Assembly (NCBI RefSeq): GCF_026344135.1
Contig: NZ_JAPKNA010000006.1
Coordinates: 62,001-126,000, forward strand
Length of the DNA stretch: 64,000 nt
DNA from: Alcaligenes parafaecalis
GTDB taxonomy: Bacteria; Pseudomonadota; Gammaproteobacteria; Burkholderiales; Burkholderiaceae_B
Direction of reading: 5' to 3'
Made by a program: the position numbers and the translations under genes. Positions 35,877-45,505 of the stretch are shown here, piece by piece (the first letter of the stretch is position 1; each line of letters starts with the position of its first letter). Under the pieces are notes generated by a model. It was given only the letters and a program-made list of their open reading frames with translations, did not search any database and had not been told where the DNA came from.

Positions 35877-37280
35877 CTAAACGCGGCTTGTCGCATCTTG
35901 TGCCTTTATGTTGAATTTGCGCATCTTTTCCCACAAGACTTTACGAGATATCCCTAATACAGCCGCCGTATCCTGCCGTCGCCAGTTCTGGGTATCCAGT
36001 ACGGTAATGATGCGGGCACGTTCCTCTTGCTCCTGTGCATTCAGGCTGATCACCGGCTCGGGCCGCTCCAGGATAGGCGCCCCTTCAGGCAAGGCCATGA
36101 CAGGAGCCATGACAGGGGCGTTGAAACGCTCCAGCACTTGTCGCAACTGCACCGATTCCCAGGCACCAAATTGCTTGCTCATGACGGCGACGCGTTCAAC
36201 CAGATTGGCCAGTTCACGCACATTACCGTTAAAGCGCATGCTGCCTACGGCATCCAGCACCCATTGCGGAATATCTTCAACGTCGCACTCCAGCGCCTGT
36301 TCCAGCAAGGCGCAGAAAATAGCGATCTTTTCCTGGGAGCCGCGCTGCTCCAGATTGGGAATCAGCAGCTCCACCACGGCCAAACGGTAATACAGGTCTG
36401 CCCGGAACAGGCCTTGCTGCACCAGACCCAAGAGGTTCTTATTGGTGGCCGCCACCATACGAAAATCAACCGGAATTTGCTGTGTGGACCCCAGGCGCGT
36501 CACTGCACGTTGCTCCAGCACGCGCAACAGTTTCACCTGTTGATGCAAAGGCAAGTCCCCGATTTCATCCAGAAATAACGTACCTTGATCCGCCTGCTCA
36601 AAATAGCCTTTATGGGCACCAATCGCGCCGGTAAAAGCACCTTTGGCGTGACCAAAGAAATGCGCCTCGAACAGGCCTTCAGGAACCGCTCCGCAGTTCA
36701 CGGGAACAAAAGGGCCCTGGGCACGGGCAGAGCGCTCATGCAGCAATTGGGCGATACGCTCTTTGCCCACCCCGGTTTCACCATGAATCAGGACGCTGGC
36801 ACCGCTGTCAGCGTACATATCGGCCTCTGCTATCAAAGCACGCATCACAGGTGATACAGCCACTAAGGGTTGCGGTCCGCCCTGCCCTTCACGCTCGACC
36901 TGAGCCGTCAATCCGGCCAGCTTGGCAACCAGCGTACGCAGCTCGGCCTGACTGAAGGACAAGGGCAAGGTATAGGAATAGGCTGAAGGGTAAAAACGCG
37001 GGTCATAGCCTCTGTCTTCCGAGGCCACCCAAATCACCGGAATAGCATGTTCCACCAGCCACTGATGCTGCTCAAAGCGCCCTTGCGCCATCACGCTGAC
37101 GGACACCAGTGCGACAGCATGGCGCGTGGGATGACGCTCCGCATCCAGGACCAATGCAGGCTCTACACGCATGACCGCTACCGAACTGGGTTCCAAGGCG
37201 CGCTCGGCGCGCACCACGAGATCGGAGCTACCCTCCCAGACGTATAAAACAGGTTCATTACCCATAAAGCTGACGCTCAT
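35877..37280 (-). CDS. Sigma-54-dependent enhancer-binding activator at the end of the tad locus
   Basis: The 467-residue protein has an atypical N-terminal domain without a clear receiver phosphorylation pattern (about residues 1-135). An AAA+ domain follows with Walker A GETGVGKE (167-174) and the intact sigma-54-contact loop GAFTGA (214-219), and then a C-terminal Fis-type helix-turn-helix (TAAVLGISRKVLWEKMRKF). It can therefore open RpoN promoters. It starts 20 bp after tadG and is probably transcribed with the tad genes. It is the only such activator in the window, so the two perfect RpoN promoters near 52.4 and 55.0 kb are natural candidates for its targets. Confidence 0.92.
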   Translation of the reverse strand: MSVSFMGNEPVLYVWEGSSDLVVRAERALEPSSVAVMRVEPALVLDAERHPTRHAVALVSVSVMAQGRFEQHQWLVEHAIPVIWVASEDRGYDPRFYPSAYSYTLPLSFSQAELRTLVAKLAGLTAQVEREGQGGPQPLVAVSPVMRALIAEADMYADSGASVLIHGETGVGKERIAQLLHERSARAQGPFVPVNCGAVPEGLFEAHFFGHAKGAFTGAIGAHKGYFEQADQGTLFLDEIGDLPLHQQVKLLRVLEQRAVTRLGSTQQIPVDFRMVAATNKNLLGLVQQGLFRADLYYRLAVVELLIPNLEQRGSQEKIAIFCALLEQALECDVEDIPQWVLDAVGSMRFNGNVRELANLVERVAVMSKQFGAWESVQLRQVLERFNAPVMAPVMALPEGAPILERPEPVISLNAQEQEERARIITVLDTQNWRRQDTAAVLGISRKVLWEKMRKFNIKAQDATSRV

Positions 37281-37300
37281 TGCTGTGTTCGCCTCCCGCC

Positions 37301-39373
37301 CTATTGCACCAGATAGGCAGTGCCGCACTGCACATCATGAAGTTTCACATCGGCCTCGACCAGGCTCAGACCCAGCAGCTTCAACAGTTCTTCCAGCAGG
37401 CCGCTCAAGCCTTGCAAGACCGGGTCCAGCAAAGCGATGACCAGACTGAGCACCGCCCCCACCAGATTGGAGTCTTTGAACACCAGGACTTCGACGGCTC
37501 CTGTCCGGCAATCGCGCATGGCTTTCTGCCCGCCAATGCCGCCAATCACGCAGGCCAGATCGCTTAAGGGAGCGCCCAGCAAAGTGGTCAGCAAGTTATC
37601 AACCAGGCCCAAGGTCCCGCCCAATACGCCAATCAAACCGTTCTGGCTCATGGTACGGGACAGTTGCTCCATACGTTCCTTGGACCAGTTCATCTCGTTC
37701 ACCACGGCAGAGATTGAGCGACCCGCCCCATCACCGACCAGACTTTCTGCCATCTGACGCTTGCCCGATGCACCACTCCAGGGCGTGTTCAGCAGGTCGC
37801 CCAGAATGCCGGACAGAACCGCATCGGAGAGCAGGCTGACACTACGGGTCAAGTCCAATTGGGTCGCGTTGACAGTCTTTTCCGACGGCTGGCCCGGAGG
37901 GGCCGTCAAAGTGACATGGACCGGGTTTTTAGTATCAATCAAAGGCAAAGTGACTTTGGCCGTCAATGGCAAAATACCCAGCACATTAATCACCCGATGG
38001 CGCTGAATCTGACCAAAGGAGGTGTCCTTGCAGCTATTGCTGGTCGAGAAGAAATCCGAATGCGGAAATTTGCCTAAGCACACATTCACCAACGAAGAAC
38101 TGACGGCAATCGTGGCCTGATTATCGGCAATCGGCGGACGGCACACATTGACCAGCTCACCCGTTGCCTGGGACAGCTCAATAATGATGGGCAGGCTGAC
38201 TTCCGTACCCAGCACTTTAAGAATGGGGCCTGCCAAGGGAATCTTGGAGGTATCCAGATTCAAATACACGCGCACACCGGCCGAGTTCGCTTTCGTTCCA
38301 ATCCCGCCCATAGCGATACTGGGCGGTTCCACCACACGTACCCGCAGGTCCAGGGCGTTATTGAACATACCCGTCAAACCGGAAGGCAGCGCAGTCAGAT
38401 TCAGATCAATCAGATTCTTGCCATTGGCCACCACCAAACCGGTGTTAACCAGTTGCAGCACATCCAGATTCACGTTCAGGGCGGACAAGGGATCCACACC
38501 ATTGATGAGGGCCAAAATACCGCCCTCCCCCAACAGTTTCACGGGCAAATCCAGCGGCCCCACACCCAGCAGCAACTTGATGTATTCCTGCAAGGCCCCT
38601 ACATCCAGGCCCAGCGTTTTTTGTTGATTCAATAAATCCAGACTGGCGCTTAACAAATCGGCCAGGGTCAGTTGCTCCAGACGCGTCAACTCCTCTGGCG
38701 TCCCCACCCCGGCAATCACCGTGGCCGGAAGCCCCAATGCTTTCAGCAAACCGGCAGGCGTGATCTTGGCATTCACCAAACCGGCTGAGTCCAGCACCGT
38801 CAATTGGTCCGGGCGCAGGCCTACTCCGCGCAGCAGGTTATAGACCAGACCATTGCGTTTCAAGGACAGCAAGCGACTGCCCACAGAGAAGGTCGCCACA
38901 GGCTCGCTACTCTTGGCGGTAGCAACCGCCTCAATCACCGAGGACGTAAAAAAGGGAAATAAAGAAGGCGGCTGATAGCTCAAATGCACACGCACTGCGT
39001 CCGCAGGCAGAACCTGCGCAAAGCGCTGGCTGGCATCCGCCTGAGCACTATTCCACTTGCCGCATAGTACCTTGGCTCCATCCCCCGTCAGGCCTGCAGC
39101 CGGGGAATTGGGCTGGCTGCGCAAACTGAACCGGGCCATATTCTGCCCTTGCTGACAACCCAGCGCATCCCCTGAACCCAAGGATTGGGCACCGGCCAGG
39201 GCAGCCAGATCAGCCGCGTTCTGCAGATCCCGCTTCACATAGAAGTTATGCCCCAAGTGCGCCGCACCCAGCAGCACCAGCCCCACCAGCAAAGCCGCTG
39301 CCGCAGGCACAATAATGGAACCTTGCTGCTTGTGCATCGGCTGATTATGGGTTCGAGTTCTTCCCCATTTCAT
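37301..39373 (-). CDS. tadG: TadG-like pilus assembly protein
   Basis: The 690-residue protein has an N-terminal pseudopilin-like segment (KQQGSIIVPAAAALLVGLVLLGAAHLGHNFYVKRDLQNAADLAALAGAQ) that matches the TadE/TadG N-terminal membrane anchor and adjoining conserved helix. A large extracytoplasmic domain follows, rich in Leu/Gly/Asn and Val. TadG is needed for Flp pilus assembly, with a role at the cell envelope that is not well defined. The start may instead be the Met at residue 13. It is near the end of the tad operon, before the RpoN activator gene. Confidence 0.88.
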   Translation of the reverse strand: MKWGRTRTHNQPMHKQQGSIIVPAAAALLVGLVLLGAAHLGHNFYVKRDLQNAADLAALAGAQSLGSGDALGCQQGQNMARFSLRSQPNSPAAGLTGDGAKVLCGKWNSAQADASQRFAQVLPADAVRVHLSYQPPSLFPFFTSSVIEAVATAKSSEPVATFSVGSRLLSLKRNGLVYNLLRGVGLRPDQLTVLDSAGLVNAKITPAGLLKALGLPATVIAGVGTPEELTRLEQLTLADLLSASLDLLNQQKTLGLDVGALQEYIKLLLGVGPLDLPVKLLGEGGILALINGVDPLSALNVNLDVLQLVNTGLVVANGKNLIDLNLTALPSGLTGMFNNALDLRVRVVEPPSIAMGGIGTKANSAGVRVYLNLDTSKIPLAGPILKVLGTEVSLPIIIELSQATGELVNVCRPPIADNQATIAVSSSLVNVCLGKFPHSDFFSTSNSCKDTSFGQIQRHRVINVLGILPLTAKVTLPLIDTKNPVHVTLTAPPGQPSEKTVNATQLDLTRSVSLLSDAVLSGILGDLLNTPWSGASGKRQMAESLVGDGAGRSISAVVNEMNWSKERMEQLSRTMSQNGLIGVLGGTLGLVDNLLTTLLGAPLSDLACVIGGIGGQKAMRDCRTGAVEVLVFKDSNLVGAVLSLVIALLDPVLQGLSGLLEELLKLLGLSLVEADVKLHDVQCGTAYLVQ

Positions 39374-39407
39374 GTCGCTCTCCTAACCCGCTCTACCCCA
39401 GTGGGCT

Positions 39408-39902
39408 TTAATCACTACCGTTTGTTTTGATGCGTTCTTTCATGTACTCGGGGATGGGGTGCTTGAAACTTTCCAAGTAGCGATCCCAGGCCAGATTGGC
39501 TGCCGCGCCGTGTACGGGCAACACCTTGCCTTCTCGATCCGGGTCGGCCTGCATGCTGAGCAAGCTGCGGGTATCCGACCCCACCTCAAGGCGGGGGGGA
39601 ATATGGCGGCGCTCGTTTTGCACATGCACAGGCAGACCTTCGACTTCGGGCCAGGGGTGCACTTCTTCATCGCTCAAGCGGTATTTCTCGTAAGGCTGGC
39701 GTTCGGCAGGCGTTGTTGCAGCAGCCGCAGCAGGGGCAGCCGGTGTATGCGCACCTTGATTACTGGCTGCCGCCGGGCTGGTGCTGACCGGATAGGTGCT
39801 GGTCCCAGAGACCATCGCTCCGGTCAGGGGAGGCTGTGTCTGCGCCCAGGCACCGCTGGCCATCAATAGAGTGCAGCAGGCCAAAATGCGGGATCGGTTC
39901 AT
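39408..39902 (-). CDS. DUF3613-type protein in tad locus
   Basis: The 164-residue precursor has a signal peptide (ILACCTLLMASGAWAQ), an Ala/Pro/Thr-rich low-complexity stretch (about residues 40-70) and a conserved C-terminal part ending WDRYLESFKHPIPEYMKERI, which I match to DUF3613. Such genes accompany tad clusters in Burkholderiales. The function is unknown, presumably periplasmic and pilus-related. It sits between tadD and tadG. Confidence 0.7.
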   Translation of the reverse strand: MNRSRILACCTLLMASGAWAQTQPPLTGAMVSGTSTYPVSTSPAAASNQGAHTPAAPAAAAATTPAERQPYEKYRLSDEEVHPWPEVEGLPVHVQNERRHIPPRLEVGSDTRSLLSMQADPDREGKVLPVHGAAANLAWDRYLESFKHPIPEYMKERIKTNGSD

Positions 39903-39927
39903 TGCGATATCCTTGAAAAAACAGCAA

Positions 39928-40929
39928 TCAATTCATTGACGAGGGCACAGGGCCCAGGCTCTCCAGCAAGGGCCGGTTCAGCCCTGCTTGTGTAGCGGAA
40001 ACCACGGCACGACCACCATCAGGGTTCACCACCGGGTTCCGAGAGTGAACAGAGCGGCTGGCTCCCACCTGAGTCACCGTATTCACGGTTGCAGGACTTA
40101 AGGCCACTACCTGGGCTCTGGCCTGCTCATCCTGAGCAGCGGCCGCCAACCGCAGATCCTGCTGTTTTTGCTGTTGCTGACGTGCATGCAGTTGCTCCAG
40201 CTCGTGGCCGATTTGCTCGGCCATCTGCGCTACCGCCTGCTGGGTAGCCGAGTCCATTCCGGCTTGCTGCATCACAAAGCTGGCTCGTTGCGGCTCCTGA
40301 CTGACCAATAAATACAGAGCCATATTGCTCAAAATCTTGGGGTTATCCGGGGCCAGTTCAGCAGCCTTGCCCAGAGCCAGCCGCGCCTCCTGAGGGCGAC
40401 CGGAACGCAAATAGGCATAGGCCAGATCACTTTGCACAATGGCATTGGTCGGGTCTTGCTGTGCCGCTTGCTTCAAATAATGAGCCGCCTGCTCAAAGTG
40501 CTGTTGAGAACCCGCGATCAAGCCCAAACCTTGATACGCCCGACCAGCAACCGGCGTATTGACCAAGGATTGAAAGGTGTGGGCCGCCTGCTCCAATTGG
40601 CCGGTCTGACGCTGGGCCTCGGCCCGCAGCACCATGACTTCAGGGTCTGCACCGTATTCTTTTTCCATGGCCTCTGCGTAAGCCAGCGAGGCAAAATACC
40701 GCCCCTGCTTTTGAGTTTCTTCCAGCATGCGCACAGCCATCTGCCTGTCGCTGGGTTTGCGTTTTTCCCAGTGCTCAATCTCTTTGCTTTGCAAGAAGGC
40801 TTCTTGTTCCTGTTGCTGACGCACCAGCTCGTAAGCCGAGTCAGTGGTGGAGCAGGCCACCAGAAAAGCACTGCTCAAACCCAATGCAGCCCAGCGCATC
40901 ACGGGACGAATCCATGTCGACGTTTTCAT
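39928..40929 (-). CDS. tadD: TadD-like TPR lipoprotein
   Basis: The start at 40929 (MKTSTWIRPVMRWAALGLSS) follows GGAGGATGA and gives 333 residues with a lipoprotein signal (SSAFLVAC). Several TPR repeats follow (about residues 70-245, for example AYQGLGLIAGSQQHFEQAAHYL and LAYAYLRSGRPQEARLALGKA). TadD is the pilotin-like lipoprotein thought to help the RcpA secretin. It begins 5 bp after tadC. A longer frame reaching 41172 runs back into tadC and is rejected. Confidence 0.88.
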   Translation of the reverse strand: MKTSTWIRPVMRWAALGLSSAFLVACSTTDSAYELVRQQQEQEAFLQSKEIEHWEKRKPSDRQMAVRMLEETQKQGRYFASLAYAEAMEKEYGADPEVMVLRAEAQRQTGQLEQAAHTFQSLVNTPVAGRAYQGLGLIAGSQQHFEQAAHYLKQAAQQDPTNAIVQSDLAYAYLRSGRPQEARLALGKAAELAPDNPKILSNMALYLLVSQEPQRASFVMQQAGMDSATQQAVAQMAEQIGHELEQLHARQQQQKQQDLRLAAAAQDEQARAQVVALSPATVNTVTQVGASRSVHSRNPVVNPDGGRAVVSATQAGLNRPLLESLGPVPSSMN

Positions 40930-40934
40930 CAAAG

Positions 40935-41915
40935 TCATCCTCCGGCTACTTGGCTCATGCCACGGAACAAGGCCAGAAAACCTGACCCTGCAGTAATAAT
41001 TAATAGGGCGGGCAATAGGGTCAGCACCATCACACCGGTCATTTTTACGGTCAATTTGCCAACTTTGGCTTTCAGTTCCAGGCGACGCTGTTCGCGCAAG
41101 CGCACACCAAAGCGATGCAGCGGCTCTTGCATCGCCCCACCATGCTGGTCCACCTGCACAATCAGACGGCAAATTACGGCCAGGTCCTCGTTGGTAAAGC
41201 CACTGGCCAGCCGCTCCAGGGACTGCTCCCGAGTTCGGCCCCGCGCATACTGCTCGACGGCAATGGTCAGTTCCGAGCCCATAACCGGAATCACGTCATG
41301 GAACTCACGCTCAATGGTGTGCAGGGTCTGGTCCATAGACAGGCCTACCCCTTGCAGCAAACGCAGCAAATCGACAAACAGGGGCAGTTCCGCCGCAATG
41401 CGCAGACGACGTTGCGAAACCCGACGTGCCAGCCACCACTTGGGCAGCATCCAGCCCAGGGCAAAGCCAATGAACACGGAGACAAAGGGCACATACTCAT
41501 TCAGCCTGCGAGTCATGGGCAACAAGCTGAACAGGACAATCAGGAGGATGCTCAATCCCACCCGGCTCAGTACAAAATACTGACGTGCCACATCAATGTG
41601 CTTGAAGCCTGCATTCATGATCAGCAGGCGATCTTCTTCACTCAACAGGCTGGAGCCAAAGCGCCCTTTCAGCCAGCGCTCTCCCAGGCTACCGGCCTGC
41701 ATCTTGATCTGTTCCACCGTCTGACGAGACTGGCTGGGAGCCTGCGAACTATGGGGCGCCCCTTTCAGGCGCTCGTCCACAACCTGGCTCAAACGCATGG
41801 CTTGCTGACGCTGCTGCCAATGGTGGTTAAACCACAGTGCGAACAGAATCAGCCCCGCCAGTGCGCAAGCCACAGCTCCCCAGATCAGAACGGTTTGTGC
41901 TTCCAAGGCCATCAT
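40935..41915 (-). CDS. tadC: TadC inner-membrane platform protein
   Basis: The 326-residue protein has a T2SSF (GspF-like) domain with LPLFVDLLRLLQGVGLSMDQTLHTI and three to four membrane helices. The last, near the C-terminus, is TGVMVLTLLPALLIITAGSGFLALF. TadB and TadC form the membrane platform on which the TadA ATPase works. It lies 9 bp after tadB in the operon. Confidence 0.93.
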   Translation of the reverse strand: MMALEAQTVLIWGAVACALAGLILFALWFNHHWQQRQQAMRLSQVVDERLKGAPHSSQAPSQSRQTVEQIKMQAGSLGERWLKGRFGSSLLSEEDRLLIMNAGFKHIDVARQYFVLSRVGLSILLIVLFSLLPMTRRLNEYVPFVSVFIGFALGWMLPKWWLARRVSQRRLRIAAELPLFVDLLRLLQGVGLSMDQTLHTIEREFHDVIPVMGSELTIAVEQYARGRTREQSLERLASGFTNEDLAVICRLIVQVDQHGGAMQEPLHRFGVRLREQRRLELKAKVGKLTVKMTGVMVLTLLPALLIITAGSGFLALFRGMSQVAGG

Positions 41916-41924
41916 GTCTTGCTC

Positions 41925-42848
41925 CTAGACATTGCGTGCCATCCAATACAGCCAATAACAACCCACACACTGCAAGACCGCTGCGAACAGCAGCATGCGA
42001 AACCCCACCGGGTCATTCCACATGGTCAGGAACAGCTCGTTATTGAAAATCAGAATGTAGACGCCGATCAGAATCGGCAATAAAGCCAGAATCCATGCGG
42101 ACAAGCGCACCTCGGCCGACAAGGCCACCAGCTCGCTGCGGGCGTTTTCCCGATCACGCATGAAGCCCGCCATACGTTCCATCGTCTGGTCACTGCGTCC
42201 ACCAAAACGCATTGCCACGCTAATCACTGCTGCTACCAGAAACAGCTCGTGCAAACCGTGCTGGCGCGATACGGCTCGCAGAGCCACATCCAGATCCTGG
42301 CCCGAACGATGCAGGGAATTAGCGTCTTGCAACACCTGCCCCAAAGGCTGAGGGGTGTTGTCAGCGGCATTCAAAAAAGCCGCACCCATACTGTTGCCAA
42401 TGGTGATCAGACGCACCATCAGATCCAGAAAATCAGGAATCTGCGAGACGATTTTGCGATGACGCTTATCGCTGCGGAACCACAAAAAGGTATAGGCACC
42501 GAGCACCGTGGCAATCAACATGGCCACACCTGCCACAGGGCCGACCAAGGCCAGCAAGACCGCAGGCGGCACTAGCGTGCCCAGCAAAAGAATCAGATAG
42601 AAACGGCGCGAAGGCTGAATCCCCGTGCGCAACATGAACTCCCGCCACCCCTTGGGCGCACTTAACCAGGCGTCCTGAGTTTCAGGCTGTATCCGCACGC
42701 TGCTCTGTACCGCCGGACGCAAGGCCAGTTGCTGCTCCAGCACCTGGGCCGAACGCTGGGCCTGCTGACGCTGGGCGCCTTTAGCCCAGAGCAGCAAAGC
42801 ACCCAGTGTCAGAATGACAGCCGCCAAAGCGATATACAAAGCCATCAT
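41925..42848 (-). CDS. tadB: TadB inner-membrane platform protein
   Basis: The 307-residue protein has a T2SSF domain with QIPDFLDLMVRLITIGNSMGAAFLNAAD and membrane segments at both ends and in the middle (LILLLGTLVPPAVLLALVGPVAGVAMLIATVLGAYTFLW). It is the paralogous partner of TadC. It directly abuts tadA, with no bases between the tadA stop codon and the tadB start. Confidence 0.93.
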   Translation of the reverse strand: MMALYIALAAVILTLGALLLWAKGAQRQQAQRSAQVLEQQLALRPAVQSSVRIQPETQDAWLSAPKGWREFMLRTGIQPSRRFYLILLLGTLVPPAVLLALVGPVAGVAMLIATVLGAYTFLWFRSDKRHRKIVSQIPDFLDLMVRLITIGNSMGAAFLNAADNTPQPLGQVLQDANSLHRSGQDLDVALRAVSRQHGLHELFLVAAVISVAMRFGGRSDQTMERMAGFMRDRENARSELVALSAEVRLSAWILALLPILIGVYILIFNNELFLTMWNDPVGFRMLLFAAVLQCVGCYWLYWMARNV

Positions 42849-44183
42849 TTAGCGTCTCCAATCCCAGAAACCGCCGCCCTCCTTGGACGTGTTTTCCTGG
42901 GCCTGAACCTGCTCGTTCGCCAGTTGATCGCGGTACTGTATCAGCTTGCGGGTATGCGGATGTATGCCCAGGCTGACCCAGCGATCCTGTTCGTTACCAT
43001 CATCCAGCACATAGGACTCGTGGCGATACAGCTCTTGCATGGCAATAACGCCATCGCCCATACCGGTAATCTCGGTAATGGACAGCACCCGACGCTTGCC
43101 GTTGGGCAAACGACCAATTTGAATAATGAAATCCAGCGCGCTGGCAATCTGCCGACGCAAGCTGTCTTCACTTCCCTGAAACCCGGCGAAACCCGCCAGC
43201 ATTTCCACGCGATACACACATTCACGCGGCGAGTTGGCGTGAATCGTTGCCATAGAACCTTCGTGGCCCGTATTCATGGCTTGCAGCATGTCGATGACCT
43301 CGGCCCCTCGAACCTCTCCCACTACCACCCGGTCCGGACGCATACGCAAGCTGTTGCGCAAGAGTTCGCGAATTGAAATCTCGCCACTGCCGTCATAACC
43401 AGCCTGACGCGCTTCCAGTCGCACCACGTGTGGGTGATTCAAGGCCAATTCGGCGGTGTCTTCTACCGTGACGACCCGTTCAGTTTTAGGGATATAAAAG
43501 GCCAAGGCATTGAGCAAGGAGGTCTTGCCCGAGCTGGTTCCGCCTGAGATCAGGATATTGCAGCGTGACGCTACGGCAGCTTGCAGCAAACGGTCTACCG
43601 GCTCATCAAACGCGCCCAGACGCATCAAGTCTTCCGGTTTCAGCGGGTCTTTACGGAACTTCCGAATGGACACCATCGGGCCATCTACCGCCAAGGGATG
43701 AATGACCACGTTCAGGCGGCCACCATCGGGCAGGCGGGCATCAACCATAGGCACGGACTCGTCCAGCCTGCGTCCCAGCGGGGCCAGAATGCGGCGTACG
43801 ATACGCAGCACGTGCTGGTCATCAGTAAACCCACTGGGCTCTTGGCCTAACACGCCCCCCCGCGACACAAACAACTTGTCGTAACCGTTGATCAGAATAT
43901 CTTCCACGGCCGGATCTTCCAGCAGGTCCTCCAACGGCCCCAGACCCGCCAGCTCACGGGTCAAGGCCTGCACGATTTCCCGAACTTCCTGTTCGTTAAC
44001 CGGCACTCGTTTCAAACGAACGAAGCTGGCCAGTTCGATACCGACAAAATCCTGAATGGCCTGCCGAGTCCAGCGGCCAAACTCGGCCCCCAGCTCTTCG
44101 ATACGAGCCAGCAAATGTTCATGAGCCTGTTCCCGGACCTGAATCAGGTCGGGACGCCCACCGAGCAATGAAGTATTGTTCAT
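42849..44183 (-). CDS. tadA: TadA secretion ATPase (CpaF)
   Basis: The 444-residue ATPase of the VirB11/GspE family powers Flp pilus assembly. It has Walker A GGTSSGKTSLLNAL, an Asp/Glu box in RVVTVEDTAELAL, Walker B RPDRVVVGEVRGAEVIDMLQAMNTGHEG with the conserved Arg and His boxes, and IHANSPRECVYRVEMLAG after it. The length is typical of CpaF/TadA. It lies downstream of tadZ by 27 bp. Confidence 0.95.
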   Translation of the reverse strand: MNNTSLLGGRPDLIQVREQAHEHLLARIEELGAEFGRWTRQAIQDFVGIELASFVRLKRVPVNEQEVREIVQALTRELAGLGPLEDLLEDPAVEDILINGYDKLFVSRGGVLGQEPSGFTDDQHVLRIVRRILAPLGRRLDESVPMVDARLPDGGRLNVVIHPLAVDGPMVSIRKFRKDPLKPEDLMRLGAFDEPVDRLLQAAVASRCNILISGGTSSGKTSLLNALAFYIPKTERVVTVEDTAELALNHPHVVRLEARQAGYDGSGEISIRELLRNSLRMRPDRVVVGEVRGAEVIDMLQAMNTGHEGSMATIHANSPRECVYRVEMLAGFAGFQGSEDSLRRQIASALDFIIQIGRLPNGKRRVLSITEITGMGDGVIAMQELYRHESYVLDDGNEQDRWVSLGIHPHTRKLIQYRDQLANEQVQAQENTSKEGGGFWDWRR

Positions 44184-44210
44184 GCCTTACTTTTCCATGC
44201 TTGGGCCTGA

Positions 44211-45488
44211 TCAGCCCCCGAACCTGAATTTCAACCGTCCCAAAACCGTACTGACCTTGTTTTGCGACAGCCCCTGCCTGCGCCCCGTCAGACCCGTTGC
44301 CAGACTTTGCAGGGCACGGGTGTACGGGTCCTTCTCATCGACTTGCACCAAAATCTTGCCCAAGCTGGCACTACGCATATGGCCCAATCGTCGATCTGGC
44401 AAGACCGCGGCCAGCTCCAGGCCAAAACGCTCAGCAATGGCCTGCCCGGAAAAACCGTAAGCAGGATCAAACTGATTGACCACCAAACGCACATTGGCCA
44501 GCGCATCAAACTGGGCTCGCAAGGCCAGAAATTCGGCCAGAGAGACCAGAGCTCCCATGCTTTGATCGGTCACCACCAGCACCTCATCCACCAGCGATTC
44601 CAGTTCCACCAGGAAACGGGGATTCGGAAAACCACCCGCATCAATCACCAGGCAACCCATGCGTTCACGCAGATAACTGCACAGGCCCAAGGAGTCTTCC
44701 AGACTGATTTGATTGAGCGTGTTCACATCGGCGGGCAAGGACAACAGGTTGAGCCCGCTGCTGTGCTGCGCCAGCGCTGAATGCAACATGGTGTCGTCCA
44801 TCCGATGCCGCTGCGACGCCGCCTGAATAAAATCAAAGTCCGACCCCAGGCCCATGTACAAGGCGCAGTCCCCGGTCGGGGCCCCCAGATCCAGCAAGCC
44901 CACTCGCTCGGGCAAAGGCACCAGCTCCACAGGCAAAGGCTTGGCCGTGGACAAACCCCGTACCTCTTTACCCATGCGATTCATCTCTTGCTGCAACAGC
45001 CAGGACAGGCTGCTGGCCACCGTGCTGCACCCCACCCCGATACGCGCCCCCATCAACAAGACACTGCGAAACGGCTTGTCCAGCAAAGGGCTGTGCTGGG
45101 TTTGGCCCAGCTTCTCGATCAGGATCTGCAACTGATGGTGCACATCCTCATTCGTATCCAGATTCAAAAACTCGTTGGCACCGGCCCGCAAGGCATTCAC
45201 CGTCCCTTGCGGCACCGAGGCGCGCCCTACCGCCACACGCTGCACACTGGCATCCAGCCGGGCCAGACTGCGCACCAGGGTCACCACCTTCCCGTTTTCT
45301 TCACTGTGTTGCCCATGGGCAAAGTCAAAAAACACCAAAGGTTCAGCCTGCTTGGCCAGCTCCCGGCGCAAACTCTCGGTCGTGGGCTCAATGGCCCGCA
45401 CCGTCAGCAGCCCGGCGGCTGCCGTGTTGATCATCACAGCCAGCTCGGGGTGCTCTGTACACAAGAGATATTCCCGGTATCGTTGCAC
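44211..45488 (-). CDS. tadZ: TadZ/CpaE-like localisation protein with degenerate P-loop
   Basis: The 425-residue protein has an N-terminal receiver-like domain and a MinD/ParA-like domain, as CpaE and TadZ have. The P-loop region reads MGARIGVGCSTVASSLSWLL in place of the usual KGGVGxST, so the signature lysine is replaced by Arg and the second Gly by Ile. Later strands are conserved (LLDLGAPTGD, LVIDAGGFPNPRFL). TadZ places the pilus machine at the pole or in foci. It lies in the usual place between the secretin and the TadA ATPase. Confidence 0.88.
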   Translation of the reverse strand: MQRYREYLLCTEHPELAVMINTAAAGLLTVRAIEPTTESLRRELAKQAEPLVFFDFAHGQHSEENGKVVTLVRSLARLDASVQRVAVGRASVPQGTVNALRAGANEFLNLDTNEDVHHQLQILIEKLGQTQHSPLLDKPFRSVLLMGARIGVGCSTVASSLSWLLQQEMNRMGKEVRGLSTAKPLPVELVPLPERVGLLDLGAPTGDCALYMGLGSDFDFIQAASQRHRMDDTMLHSALAQHSSGLNLLSLPADVNTLNQISLEDSLGLCSYLRERMGCLVIDAGGFPNPRFLVELESLVDEVLVVTDQSMGALVSLAEFLALRAQFDALANVRLVVNQFDPAYGFSGQAIAERFGLELAAVLPDRRLGHMRSASLGKILVQVDEKDPYTRALQSLATGLTGRRQGLSQNKVSTVLGRLKFRFGG

Positions 45489-45505
45489 GTCACCACTCCA
45501 CGCGC

